64,000 nucleotides of DNA from Sternotherus odoratus. Lineage: Eukaryota > Chordata > Testudines > Kinosternidae. This document shows positions 49,860 to 59,379 of the stretch, one piece after another. The stretch covers positions 31,495,390 to 31,559,389 of the forward strand of contig JAVMKO010000003.1 in assembly GCA_032164245.1 (NCBI GenBank), written 5' to 3'. The position numbers and the translations under genes are program-made. Each line of letters starts with the position of its first letter. Position 1 is the first letter of the stretch. The notes beneath the pieces are model-generated. The model did no database searches, was not told the origin of the DNA, and worked only from the letters and a program-made list of their open reading frames with translations.

Positions 49860-51140
49860 ACCAGGGCAGACTGTGGTTTGTCCTTCCCCCCGCACGGCCA
49901 AATTAAGATCCAATGGGGCCCACGAAGTCCGGCTTGCCATGGTGGGTTATTTCCTGCGCTCCACGCCTGATGGTTCACCTCAGCCAAAAACAAAGGGCGG
50001 GGCAGGGGGAAGCGATTAGCAACGTTAGCGCTTTGCTGGGGTGAGGAGCTGAGGCTCCGAGCTCTTGCTTTGCGGCTGCTTCTGCAAAGGTGGACTAAGC
50101 AGCCCCCACATCATTATCCTGCCGTCGGCTGATCACTGCTGCAGTGGGAAGCGCAGCGCAGCTGAAGTTAAGAACATAAGAACATAAGAACGGCCATACT
50201 GGGTCAGACCAAAGGTCCATCTAGCCCAGCATCCTGTCTACCGACAGTGGCCAATGCCAGGTGCCCCGGAGTGAGTGAACCTAACAGGTATGATCGAGCG
50301 ATCTCTCTCCTGCCATCCATCACCCCCCTCTGACAGACAGAGGCTAGGGACACCATTCATTACCCATCCCGGCTAATAGCCATTTATGGACTTAGCCTCC
50401 ATGAATTTATCCAGCTCTCTTTTAAACCCTGTTATAGTCCTAGCCTTCACAGCCTCCTCAGGTAAGGAGTTCCACAGGTTGACTGTGCGCTGTGTGAAGA
50501 AGAACTTCCTTTTATTTGTTTTAAACCTGCTGCGCGCCAATTTCATTGAGTGGCCCCTAGTTCTTCTATTTTGGGAACAAGTAAATAATTTTTCCTTATT
50601 TACTTCCTCCACACCACTCATAATTTTATATACCTCTATCATATCCCCCCTTAGTCGCCTCTTTTCCAAGCTAAAAAGTCCTAGCCTCTTTAATCTCTCT
50701 TCATATGGGACCCGTTCCAAACCCCTAATCATTTTAGTTGCCCTTCTCTGAACCTTTTCTAGTGCCAGTATATCCTTTTTGAGATGAGGAGACCACATTT
50801 GTACGCAGTATTCTAGATGTGGGCGCACCATGGATTTGTATAAGGGCAATAAGATATTCTCCGACTTATTCTCTATCCCTTTTTTAATGATTCCTAACAT
50901 CCTGTTTGCTTTTTTGACTGCCGCTGTTAAGGAGCCAGTGAGTAGCTCCCAGGGCGCTGCGTGGAGACGGGCTTTATTCCCTGCAGCACGTCCACTCGGG
51001 ATGGGAAGGGCGGGCCTAGGAGACCCGCGTATGGTTCCTTTTTTGTTTCCCCTCCCGCCCCCCTACTGATTCCTTTGCAGATGTTCTGTGTGTGTTGTGC
51101 GGGTCCGTCTTGTAAGGAGGAAATGGGGATGAGACAGCGC
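49860..51140. promoter_or_regulatory. CpG-rich segment upstream of CLN8, candidate promoter
   Basis: Apart from the CR1 insertion at 50164-50938, this stretch has many CpGs and two GC boxes (GGGCGGGGC near 49995, GGGCGGGCC near 51010). No other CpG-dense non-repeat region was seen between DLGAP2 and CLN8. CLN8 needs an upstream non-coding first exon, because its coding exon follows a splice acceptor. Assigning the promoter here is inference; no TATA box or firm first-exon donor is evident. Confidence 0.3.
50164..50938 (-). mobile_element. antisense CR1 LINE, 5'-truncated
   Basis: Minus-strand frame 50373-50900 encodes MLGIIKKGIENKSENILLPL through MVRPHLEYCVQMWSP to RTVNLWNSLPEEAV, the C-terminal part of CR1 ORF2, uninterrupted for 175 residues. 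The 3' end is an AAGAACAT microsatellite (50171-50190). It shares its subfamily with the sense CR1 at 19589 but is less decayed. It interrupts duplication copy 1; the matching site in copy 2 (about 55300) is empty. Confidence 0.92.
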
Positions 51141-51524
51141 TAACTGCTGGGTTTGATTAAACGCTGCAAATATCTCTCCAGGAGAGAGGCTATTGCATGA
51201 AGTCGGGAATTTGACGCAGCCAGTTAACCACGGTAGTTAGAGGGGTGTCTGTGCCTGTGGTGGTGCTGCGGTGGGGGGTGTTTTGTGTTCGTTCTCGGTT
51301 TTGGTGGGGAGTTGAGAGAGGAGGGTTTCTGGGGTTTTCTGGTCACACCAGTGTAACTATGCTGACATTAAAGTCCTGATTTGCTTCCTTGTACACTGTG
51401 TAGTTGTATACGTCCCGATGGCACCTCCCATGGCAGAGACAGCGCAGCATTCAGGGGTAGGTGGGTGGGCCACTGCAACGGCCAGGAGAGCTCTCTCTGC
51501 CCTGGCTCCCGGAGAAGCATGCTG

Positions 51525-51543
51525 CGCGGGGGGGGGGGGGGGG
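51525..51543. repeat. poly-G run
   Basis: An uninterrupted run of about 19 G within a GC-rich block near 51407-51700 that is absent from duplication copy 2. It is prone to length error in assemblies. Confidence 0.8.
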
Positions 51544-51801
51544 GAGGCAGAGAGCCCACTGCCTCCCCACCCCCCGCAGAGAGAGAGAGAGAGCCTCCAG
51601 CCACTGCGGCCTGCTCCTGCTCTCCCCCCCCCTCGGGCCCCGCCCCTACCACCCACTGGTGGAGTGTGTCCTGATAGTTCACCCTTCCCATCTGGTCACC
51701 CTAGCAGGGTGAGTGTGAAATGGTACCACATTCCAATTTGTAACTCTCCCCCTGGTTCAGGGTGCAAGGCAGTGGCAAGGAAAGGCCAGTGGAGTTGTTC
51801 T

Positions 51802-52110
51802 TTTTAATACGAAAATTTAGACAAATCCATCTCAGCTTAAAACCTGCAATGTTCTTAGAGGACACGAACTCTATAGCTAAAATAAACACCACTGAGTGTG
51901 CAGTGGCTGGAGATTATAACTGAAAGATTGACATGAAAAACTAAAATTTAACAATTTTACCTTTCACAGATCTATGCAAGTTTATTTCTCGATGCAATAT
52001 TTTGTAAGCCGTTGTTATTAAAGCTGCAGAGAATTTGTGGTGCACACAAATATCCTTAAATTCCTACTTACACAATGTCTAACATAGCCGTTTCTATAAT
52101 GAGCAGTAAT
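51802..52110. mobile_element. 309-bp insertion with perfect 14-bp target duplication, identity unknown
   Basis: AGTGGAGTTGTTCT occurs at 51788-51801 and again at 52111-52124. The duplicate copy has a single, similar AGTGGAGTTACTCT near 55848, so the sequence between is an insertion. It is AT-rich, without terminal inverted repeats. The left side starts TTTTAATACG, which could be a worn antisense tail. A 14-bp duplication suggests LINE-mediated retroposition, perhaps of a transcript fragment. I do not recognise the source. Confidence 0.7.
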
Positions 52111-52261
52111 AGTGGAGTTGTTCTGGTGTAACGGTGAGCACAATCAGGCCCTCTCGGAATATAAATAAGCAATATTCCTTTGCTGTGTATCTATAAGGAG
52201 CGGCGAAGCAAAGCATCTCTGTAGAATCTTTTTACTTATATGATGCAAACAAATCTATGAG

Positions 52262-52345
52262 GGACAAAGAGTCTTGTAGCACCTTATAGACTAACAGATC
52301 TTAGGGATCATAAGCTTTCGTAGGATAAGACCCACTCTTCTGCCT
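52262..52345. repeat. partial snap-back family fragment (single arm)
   Basis: GGGACAAAGAGTCTTGTAGC, CACCTTATAGACTAACAG and CATAAGCTTTCGTAGG match one arm of the snap-back repeats, without the inverted partner. Confidence 0.6.
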
Positions 52346-52483
52346 CCCACCAGAGCTCTCAGTCAAACTGTGTGATATGTTCTTCCCCTGCGCAATCCTT
52401 CCCCCAATCCTGGATTTGACTGGGATCTGATTGATCAGCTAGCACATGTTAAAGCACCCTTGAAGCTGCTTTAATGTGTGTTA

Positions 52484-52722
52484 GGGCTTGTCTTCACTTG
52501 AGCCGGCAAGGATCGATCACCAGCGGCTCCCCCGTCGACTCCGGAAGTCCAGCTCCTGAAGAGGCGCAAGCTGGAGTCGATGGGGGACCGCGCTGCCGAC
52601 CGCCACCGCCGTGAGGATGGGAGGTAAGTCGGCTGTAGACGTCGATTTCAGCTACGTTATTAAGGTAGCTGAAATTGCGTAACTACAGTCGATTCCCCCC
52701 CCCCCCTAGTGGAGACCAGCCC
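52484..52722. mobile_element. small Harbinger-like element with TTA target duplication
   Basis: Left end GGGCTTGTCTTCACTTG and right end GTGGAGACCAGCCC are inverted repeats, flanked by TTA (52481-52483 and 52723-52725), the PIF/Harbinger target. The interior has several CpGs (GATCGATCACC, GTCGACTCCGG) and GTAGCTGAAATTGCG, shared with the 34.1 kb element. No coding capacity. Confidence 0.75.
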
Positions 52723-53279
52723 TTAGTTCATACCAGCTTTTTAGGAACCATTTCATCAACTGAAATTCCTGGAAGACACCATACTCCAGCCTCAGTCACT
52801 CCTACCTCTGACATCAGGAGTTACTTATTCTCTTTCCATGTCTATCCCAGAGACGTCCTTTACCACATGCTTTATGTTCAAAGGTTTTATTTGTTTAATT
52901 GACACCTGTCCTTGGGGCAGTGGCATCACTGACAACCATAAAAATATGCAATCTGGCTGGCCTAAATCTAGAAGGCCATATCGGGGTCCTTTGATCTCAG
53001 ACAAGGAAGTCTCTGTTGCATGTCCAAAGAGGATTCCATTTGGACAAATGCACAGCATCCTCATTCCAGGCATTTAAAAAACCCTGTTTCTTGGTTTCAG
53101 GCCGTAGAGGGGAGATGGAATCCCACTTCACAAGTCCAATTTCTCTCACCCATTAGAGTTTATTTCCTTTGAATGTCCCCTAATTTAAGTTGGCCACATT
53201 GTTGTGTTTTGGATACACCATACAGGTTGAGAGTTAGCTCCCTGTCATACCCTACCATCCTGCCCCGCCCTTGAGCTTG

Positions 53280-53720
53280 TGGCCGGGGAGGCTGGGCCCC
53301 AGCCCCTCTCCTGCTGTCTCTCCTCCCCTTCAGGCACACTGGCTCCGGTGGGGCTGCTTCCAGTCCTGCTGCAGCATAGCGAGGGGATGGGAATTGGGGG
53401 GGTTGGATAAGGGGCAGGGAGTCCCAGGGGGCAGTTAGGGGACAGGGCAGGGGAGGGTTGAATGGGGTGGAGGTTCTGGGAGGGAGGTCAAGGAGCAGGG
53501 ATGGTTGGATAGGAACGGGAGTCCCGGGGGGACCTGTCATGGGGCAGGGGTGTGGATAGGGGTCAGGGAAGTCAGGGGACGTGGAGCGGAGGGAGGGAGG
53601 GAGGGAGGGGATTGGATAGGAGGTGGGGTCTTGGGAGGCGGTTAGGGATGGCTAGTCCTGGGAGGGGACAGTTAGGGGACAGGGAGCTGGGGGGAGGGAG
53701 TTGGATGGGCCAGGGATTCT
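53280..53720. repeat. G-rich minisatellite-like repeat
   Basis: Degenerate tandem units of the type GGTTGGATAGGGG, CAGGGAGTCCCAGGGGG and CAGTTAGGGGACAGGG run from about 53390. The same unit type recurs at 60190-60545 and 61660-61815, suggesting one repeat family. Confidence 0.7.
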
Positions 53721-53723
53721 GAC

Positions 53724-55930
53724 TTGAAGCCTAACTACTAATCACTGATAGACAGAGCCTTATTTCAAACCCTTCACAAGGTGAATTTCATTTTGACGCT
53801 GTTACTCGAAAGTTGCATTTGGGAATGACTGATCAGGGCCATCTTGGTTTTGGCTTCTGAAATTAATTGTGTTAATTAAAGGGACAATATCAGGTTGTTT
53901 AGGTCCCAAATTTAGGTTCCATCCATTAGAAATAAATACAGAGCATCTCATATGAATAGAAATATTAAGATTTTTTTTTTACAAAACAAGAACCCAAACA
54001 CGGCAGCATTTTGCCTGGGCAGGAGAACTGCAAAATGAAACTGAAACGAGACTAACTGTGGCTTGCCCCGCTCCCCAAGGGGCTTCCCAGCCAGTGTGAA
54101 CAGGAAGCAGCAGATCGCAGCGCTCCAGACAACAGCAATGGTGAGCAGCAAAGCTGGGGAGTGGGCAGAAGGTGGAAGACCCAGGGGCAGAGAGGGAAAG
54201 GAGCTGAATAGTGGGGCTGGGCACAGAGCTAGAGTGGAGGAAGCAATGTAGGTGGGGGAGGCTGCTCCAAACTCTGCCCCTCCCCCCATAATGCTTGAGG
54301 ATCTCAATGCTTCCCATCGCCCTTTTCCATCCGGACCAGGCTCCATCACCCACCTCTCCTCCCCCATCCCCCACTTAATCTGTTCTCTTCCACAATCCAT
54401 CTCCTAAAACCCCCAGGCATCTTGCTCCACGTGCTCCCCCTCACTCTCTCTAGTACCCTAAATCCCCACTGATTTCCTCAGTCACCCTGCCTTCTCCAAC
54501 CCCCGCTAGTCCCCACCCCAGTCCCTGCATCTGCAGGGCACATTGGAGAGGCTCCTGCCACACCCCCACCCTGCCGGGAGGGAGAGGGGGACAGCCAGAG
54601 AAAGAAATCTGTGACTATGGCCAGTGAGAAATGTCACACACCAAGCTGCACTAAACCAAGATGTGGATCCCTTTATATACCACAGTCGAGGCACAATAGC
54701 CAACACATGACACACTATTTCTGTGCAACACACACACACACACATACATACATATCACAGCAGGGTATTAGAGGGGTCTATCCCTCGGTTCCAGCTCCTA
54801 TGTGTCTACACAGCAGGCTTTGCACCTGACACGTTTTGCATCCTACCAGCTGTGGCTGCCAATGACAACTCACTCCAGGGTGCAATGTTTTTGTCAAGAC
54901 TCTGTACTGGGGGATGATCGCCCTTTTGCGCAGTGCAACGTGAACCTTGACTGCAGCAGCAAGGAGAGTGTGGCCTGACCCCACTCCTGCACTGCAGAAT
55001 TAAGAAGAGGAACTGTGGACAACCCCCGAGTCTGGCTTGTTAATGAGGGTTATTTGCTGCTCCTCCACTCCAGGGAGGGAGGGACGGTTTACTTCAGGCA
55101 GAAACAAAAGGTGAGGCAGGAGGAAGCAACATTATCCTGTGTGTGCAGGTGTCTCTCCTTGCTGCAGGGAGGAGCTGGAACTCAAGGCTATTGCAGCTGC
55201 TTCTGCAAAGGTGGAAGACGCAACCCAGACTTCACTGAATTTGCTGCTGTTGAGCACATGACAGGAAAGCACAGAGGCTGTGGGGAGAAAGTGCAGAGCA
55301 AGTGAAGCAGAACAGCCAGTAAGTTGCATGCAAAGGGCTTCATTAACTTCAGCACTCACTTGACTGAATGTTAAGGGTGGGCCTGGGAGAACCCGCGTAT
55401 TGGTACTTCATTGTTGTTTCCCCCTCCTGTACGGATTCTTTTGCAAATATTTTCTGTGTGTTGTACTGGTCCATCTTGTAAGGAGGAGGAAGTGGGGACA
55501 GCATTAAATACTTGCTGGTTTTGGTTAAATGCTGAGAAAACATCCTACTTCCTTTCTGGAGAGAGGCTACTGCATGAAGTCCGGGGTAACTCTGCTTGTG
55601 TGGAGGGGAGTAGAGGGGTTGGAGGGTGTTTTGCTTTCTCTGTGGGGAGTTGAGATAGGAAGGTTTCAGGAACTCTCTCTCCACACCAGTGTAAACTATG
55701 CTGACGTTAATGGCCTGATTTCCCACTTCCTTGTACGTTGCCTTGGTGCATATATTTGTGCAGTGTGAGTGTAAAATGCTACCAAATTAGAAGTCTTAAC
55801 TCTCCTTTCCAGTGGTCCAAGATGGAAGGCAGTGGGAAGAAAGGGCCAGTGGAGTTACTCTGGTGTAAAGGAGAATCGGGTTCTCTGAGAATAGAAATAA
55901 ACAATATTTCATTGCTCTCTAGTTATAAGG
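53724..55930. repeat. tandem segmental duplication, copy 2
   Basis: The paralogous partner of 49078-52205. Shared phrases include CTGATCAGGGCCATCT, CGGCAGCATTTTGCC, ACCCGCGTATTGGT, GAGAGAGGCTACTGCATG and GGGCCAGTGGAGTTAC. It has an extra stretch of about 820 bp at 54056-54880 (with a CA microsatellite) that copy 1 lacks, and it has lost most CpG dinucleotides that copy 1 retains. Its right end is about 970 bp upstream of the CLN8 coding exon. Confidence 0.75.
54726..54753. repeat. CA/CATA microsatellite
   Basis: CAACACACACACACACACAT followed by ACATACATAT, inside the part of duplication copy 2 that copy 1 lacks. Confidence 0.85.
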
Positions 55931-56057
55931 ATGCTTCTGTTATTTATTACTAGCGAAAATACCCGGCATTGCTTGGGTCTGTCAGAGGTGGGGAGGGGGC
56001 AGAGAGCTGAGTGAGTGCGGGGTCCGTTGGAGGGGGGAGGGGGCAGAGAGCAAACCT

Positions 56058-56272
56058 GACACCCCCACCTCACCCCCCCGACCAAACCCGACACCCCTAC
56101 CTCACTTACCCCTCGACCAACCCCGACTCACATTTTCACCCCCCACCCAAACCCAACACCCCCACGTCACCCCCCTACCAACCCCAACACCCCCTGACCA
56201 ACACCCACACCTCACCCCCCGTAGACCAAACCTGACACACCCACCTCACTTTCCCCCCCAACCAAACCTTAC
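56058..56272. repeat. C-rich minisatellite, unit about 32 bp
   Basis: About six degenerate units of the type ACCAAACCCGACACCCC followed by CACCTCACCCCCC. It follows a CGAAAATACCCGGCATTGC motif at 55954, seen in other dispersed repeats. Confidence 0.75.
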
Positions 56273-56535
56273 AGCCTTGTCGATACAGCCTTGTCGCTAA
56301 AAGTCTGTGTATGTGAACGCTCTCTATCGGTATTTTGTCAGCACTTTGCTGACAAAATACTCCCAGCCTTGCAAGCGGCATAAGCTTTGTTGGCAGGAGA
56401 GCACTCCTGCCGACAAAGCCGCATTCTCACTGCTGCTTGCATCAGCAAACATTTGTCTTTCACGGGAGGCTTTTTTAAGTACCCGTGAAAGACGAAAAAA
56501 TTTGGCGACAACGTCACAATGTAGATGCGTCCTAA
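56273..56535. mobile_element. small element with internal hairpins (TTTTGTCAGCACTTTGCTG)
   Basis: Contains several local inverted pairs: TATTTTGTCAGCA ... TGCTGACAAAATA, GGCAGGAGAG ... CTCCTGCC, and GTCTTTCACGGG ... CCCGTGAAAGAC. It ends GTAGATGCGTCCTAAG. It resembles a chelonian miniature element and lies 360 bp before the CLN8 splice acceptor. Confidence 0.55.
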
Positions 56536-56897
56536 GTCTGTAAATCAGGGCTCAGAAACTCACTGCTGCAGGTTTTCAAATACAGTGTGGACATATCCAA
56601 AGGGGCTCTACAGATGAAAAAATGAAGGTTCGGAAATGCTCCAAATATGCTGGAGAATTGTAAGCACAGTTGTGTTTTTTTTAGGTTATTGAAAAAAATA
56701 AGGTGGCCACGTAAGTGTTCAGCCCACTGGGCCATCTTTTTGTGGGTTATTTTATTTTGAGGGTCTTTGTTTCAGAGCTGAACTGTTGGGAAATATTAGT
56801 GGTAATATTACTGGAGCTTTCATAAATGGTGAGAACACATCTAGACATACACTGGGCCATTCTCTACACCTCACTTTTTTTGTTTTTTTAATTGCAG

Positions 56898-57006
56898 ATG
56901 GGTTTCTGCTCCGTGTAACAGCCCAGGCTCAGTAACTTTAACATAGACCAACACGTGGATGAGAACCTTCACATTCCCGCCAAGTATTTCAAATTAGAGA
57001 AAAGAA
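56898..57006 (+). promoter_or_regulatory. CLN8: CLN8 5' UTR part of the first coding exon, with two upstream ORFs
   Basis: A long pyrimidine tract ending in TTAATTGCAG at 56888-56897 marks a splice acceptor, so the exon probably begins at 56898 and an upstream non-coding exon exists. Two short upstream ORFs precede the main start: 56898-56918 (six codons plus stop, beginning at the first exon base) and 56959-56997 (12 codons plus stop, ending nine bases before the main ATG). Such uORFs commonly reduce initiation at the main start. If the acceptor is elsewhere, the first uORF may not exist. Confidence 0.65.
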
Positions 57007-57549
57007 ATGAATCTTGCAAACGACACTGCAGCATCAAGAGACGTTTTTGACTGGGACTATGTTCTGTGGGAAGTTCGTTTGATGTTACTAGCAGCTGGTT
57101 TTTTTATCTACCTGGGAGTATTTCTTCTAGGTCACTGGCTGTCCTCATGGATCAGTGCCCGGTATCGCGCTTTGTCAGGAAAGGAAAAGGCCTACTGGAA
57201 TATGTCTATAACACGTGGCCTGTTTGCAGTTCAGAGTTGCGGAGCTGGCTTGTGGGCCTTGCTCATAGATCCAGTTTTTCAATCTGACCAAGTGTATTCA
57301 CAGCAAAAGTGGAGCTGGTTTCACTGCTTAATCGCTGCTGGCTTCTTCTTGCATGAAAATGTAGTTATTCACGTGTCTAATATTGTTTTCAGGATGTTTG
57401 ATGTGTTCTCAGTGGTTCATCATTTATTTGCCTTTTGTGGGCTTCTTGTTGTGATAACAAACACAAAGTCTGGACACTATCTACCCATGATGGGACTGCT
57501 ACTTGAGATGAGTGCTCCTTCAACCTGCATTTCCAATGTGCTTTTAAAG
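57007..57549 (+). CDS. CLN8: CLN8 coding exon 1 (residues 1-181)
   Basis: This exon encodes the N-terminal 181 residues of CLN8, an ER/ER-Golgi membrane protein that acts as a cargo receptor for lysosomal enzymes; its loss causes neuronal ceroid lipofuscinosis in humans (established knowledge). Hydrophobic segments fall near residues 26-42, 72-90, 104-121, 135-151 and 158-170. The TLC domain begins around residue 60; the HHLFAF motif is at 138-143 and GHYLPMMGLLLEMS at 156-169. Arg24, the residue changed in human R24G disease, is conserved. The start has G at -3. The donor GTAAGA at 57550 leaves phase 0. Length and order match the human protein with no gap. Confidence 0.97.
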
Positions 57550-57904
57550 GTAAGAACTTAGTGTATTAATTATTGGTGATAGAAGTTTCCATTATAAAGC
57601 TCACATTGCCTCCTGCTCAAAAAATATCTTCAAAGAAATACTGGCCTCCAAATTAAGAGAGTAGTTCTGGGATCAAGGAAGAACTTTTCCTTCCAAACTT
57701 GAAATGAAATGGCCATGGGAATCCTTAATTATAACATGCGAAAATACTTAGATATTAAACATTTTTGCCCACTTTGTAGAAAAGAAAGAAAATGGAAAGA
57801 TTTTTAAAAATTACTTTACAGGCTCTCTAGTTGAGATCTAGTGCACAGGACTAAAGATTAGGTGACTAAACTCTATTTTTAAAATATTTGTTTGACTGAA
57901 AATA

Positions 57905-58083
57905 CACCAGACCCTCACTAGAACGTGCATCGGCAGAACATGAATTTGGCTATAACGCGGTCGTGGCCATGGATCCCAAAATAGAATGCAGTCATTTTAT
58001 TTCATTCCATTTTAATGTGGTCCCTGCTATAACGCGGTACTTGGCATGGATCCCAAATCCTGCATTCTAGCGAGGATCTGGTG
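57905..58083. mobile_element. mariner/Tigger-like miniature element in the CLN8 intron
   Basis: The ends CACCAGACCCTCACTAGAAC and TCTAGCGAGGATCTGGTG are inverted, flanked by TA (57903-57904 and 58084-58085). The interior has an imperfect direct repeat: GGCTATAACGCGGTCG ... GCATGGATCCCAAAA-type and GCTATAACGCGGTACTTGG. 179 bp, non-coding. Confidence 0.78.
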
Positions 58084-58611
58084 TAGTAACGTAAGAATAG
58101 CTCATCGGCTCCAACAAGCTTAATGTAGACCATGTAATTTCTACTGGAGACTAAGGGTGTGTGCATGCTCGCTCACACATTTGAGTGTGTATATATATTC
58201 TATAGATGCAGAGAGGGAGAACAGCTTTGAAGAGATCTGCCATGCTTGTAGGGAGAGAAGAAATCAGCCTCTCCTTCGCAAACCGCAGTCCGTTCAAGCG
58301 GTCCGTCTTAGTGGTTTAAGCATAAATTCTAAAATATCTGGACTCTTTAAAACTATAGCCACAAGCCCTGACAGATCACCTCAGCCCTCCTGTGGTGCTT
58401 TTAATGAGAACTTAAACTCGAAGGTCCTTTCTGTGTATGTAGATGCTAGAGCATGGGGGGTGTTTGCCATAACTTGCTAGACCCTGTTAGCCCCCCTGCA
58501 CTTTTGTGACAGGTGCTTTGTTTTGATTGTCTTCCTCCCTTCAATGGGTGGCTGCATCTAATGCACATAGGAGGCAAAGTGGTTTAGAATTCTGCTGGAC
58601 AAAAGGTGCTA

Positions 58612-58880
58612 CAGTAGACTCTCAATTTTTTCCCTATCATCCTAGATAATTAATCCTGGTTAATAAAATCCCGGATAATCACCATCCATAGGAAATGTTG
58701 GTTCACCAGACACCCTGCACCAGGGGGAGGTGGTGTTGGTTCACTGGCTGCCCTGCTTGTGTGTGCTTGGGGGCGGCAACAAAGCCAGAGCCAGCCCTGC
58801 GAGTTACGCATATATTTTTTTTACATCCTGGTTAATCCACATCCTGGTTAACCCAATCCTGGATAATCGAGAGTCTACTG
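58612..58880 (-). mobile_element. Tigger/pogo-like miniature element, copy 2 (inverted), in the CLN8 intron
   Basis: CAGTAGACTCTCAATTTTTT at the left and GGATAATCGAGAGTCTACTG at the right, with TA on both sides (58610-58611 and 58881-58882). Its interior is the reverse complement of the 46781-47082 copy (for example GTGTGCTTGGGGGCGGCAAC). 269 bp, non-coding. Confidence 0.82.
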
Positions 58881-59055
58881 TATATAAATGTGCAATCTCT
58901 TAGCACTCAAGAAAAAGATTTAGAGAACATTTGTATGGCAGTTTGCACTAAACACAATAGGAAAGCTAAATATGTCTCTTGTTTATAGAAAACACTGACT
59001 GCCTTATCTTGAAGCTGCAATATAATTTCTCTTTCTTTGTTGTCACCTCTTTCAG

Positions 59056-59379
59056 ATTGGCTATGCTAATACCCTTTTTTGGAAGGCAAACCAATGGGTA
59101 AATATCCATATGCATCACTGCCGCATGGTCCTTACTTATCACATGTGGTGGGTGTATATTTCCAACTGGAATGATGTGATGGAAAATCTGGGTCTTCCAT
59201 ATTTTATTGTCTTTTTCATGGGGTTAACTACACTTACATTAATACTTAGTCCATACTGGACATACAGATCAACTCAGCGGCTCTACGGTCTAGTTGACAG
59301 GAACTTTCCAAATTCAGCGGTGGAAAATGGATCTTCTGGTGAATTAAATAGTGAAACATTTCAGAAGAAGAGGATATAG
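59056..59379 (+). CDS. CLN8: CLN8 coding exon 2 (residues 182-288, C-terminus)
   Basis: The final coding exon encodes IGYANTLFWKANQW, the conserved HCRMVLTYHMWW segment, a last membrane span (LPYFIVFFMGLTTLTLILSP) and the tail ending QKKRI. Lys-Lys at -4 and -3 forms a KKXX ER-retrieval signal, as in mammalian CLN8 (KKRP). Arg204 in HCRM, a known human disease position, is present. The acceptor is CCTCTTTCAG at 59046-59055. Joined in phase 0 to 57007-57549 this gives 288 residues against 286 in human. The intron between the two exons is 1.5 kb and holds two TA-flanked elements. Confidence 0.97.
   Translation: MGYANTLFWKANQWVNIHMHHCRMVLTYHMWWVYISNWNDVMENLGLPYFIVFFMGLTTLTLILSPYWTYRSTQRLYGLVDRNFPNSAVENGSSGELNSETFQKKRI

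Larger units (their letters stand above)
49078..52205. repeat. tandem segmental duplication, copy 1 (CpG-rich)
   Basis: This segment matches 53724-55930 in the same order and orientation. Anchors: 49078-49255 with 53724-53883, 49697-49770 with 53987-54055, 49783-50020 with 54880-55130, 51010-51235 with 55375-55600, 51705-51801 with 55757-55856, and 52111-52205 with 55845-55930. By eye identity is roughly three-quarters to four-fifths. Copy 1 contains extra insertions: a snap-back at 49255, a CR1 at 50164, a block near 51407-51700 and a 309-bp insert at 51802. It may alternatively be two copies of an unrecognised long repeat. Confidence 0.75.

Noticed and set aside
51357..51807. Frames of 97-129 codons on both strands around a poly-G run
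   Set aside because: GC-rich insertion inside duplication copy 1; low-complexity products, no homology, not shared with the paralogous copy.
53948..54400. Minus-strand 150-codon frame
   Set aside because: No recognisable domain, overlaps a duplicated non-coding segment, and is not preserved in the other copy.
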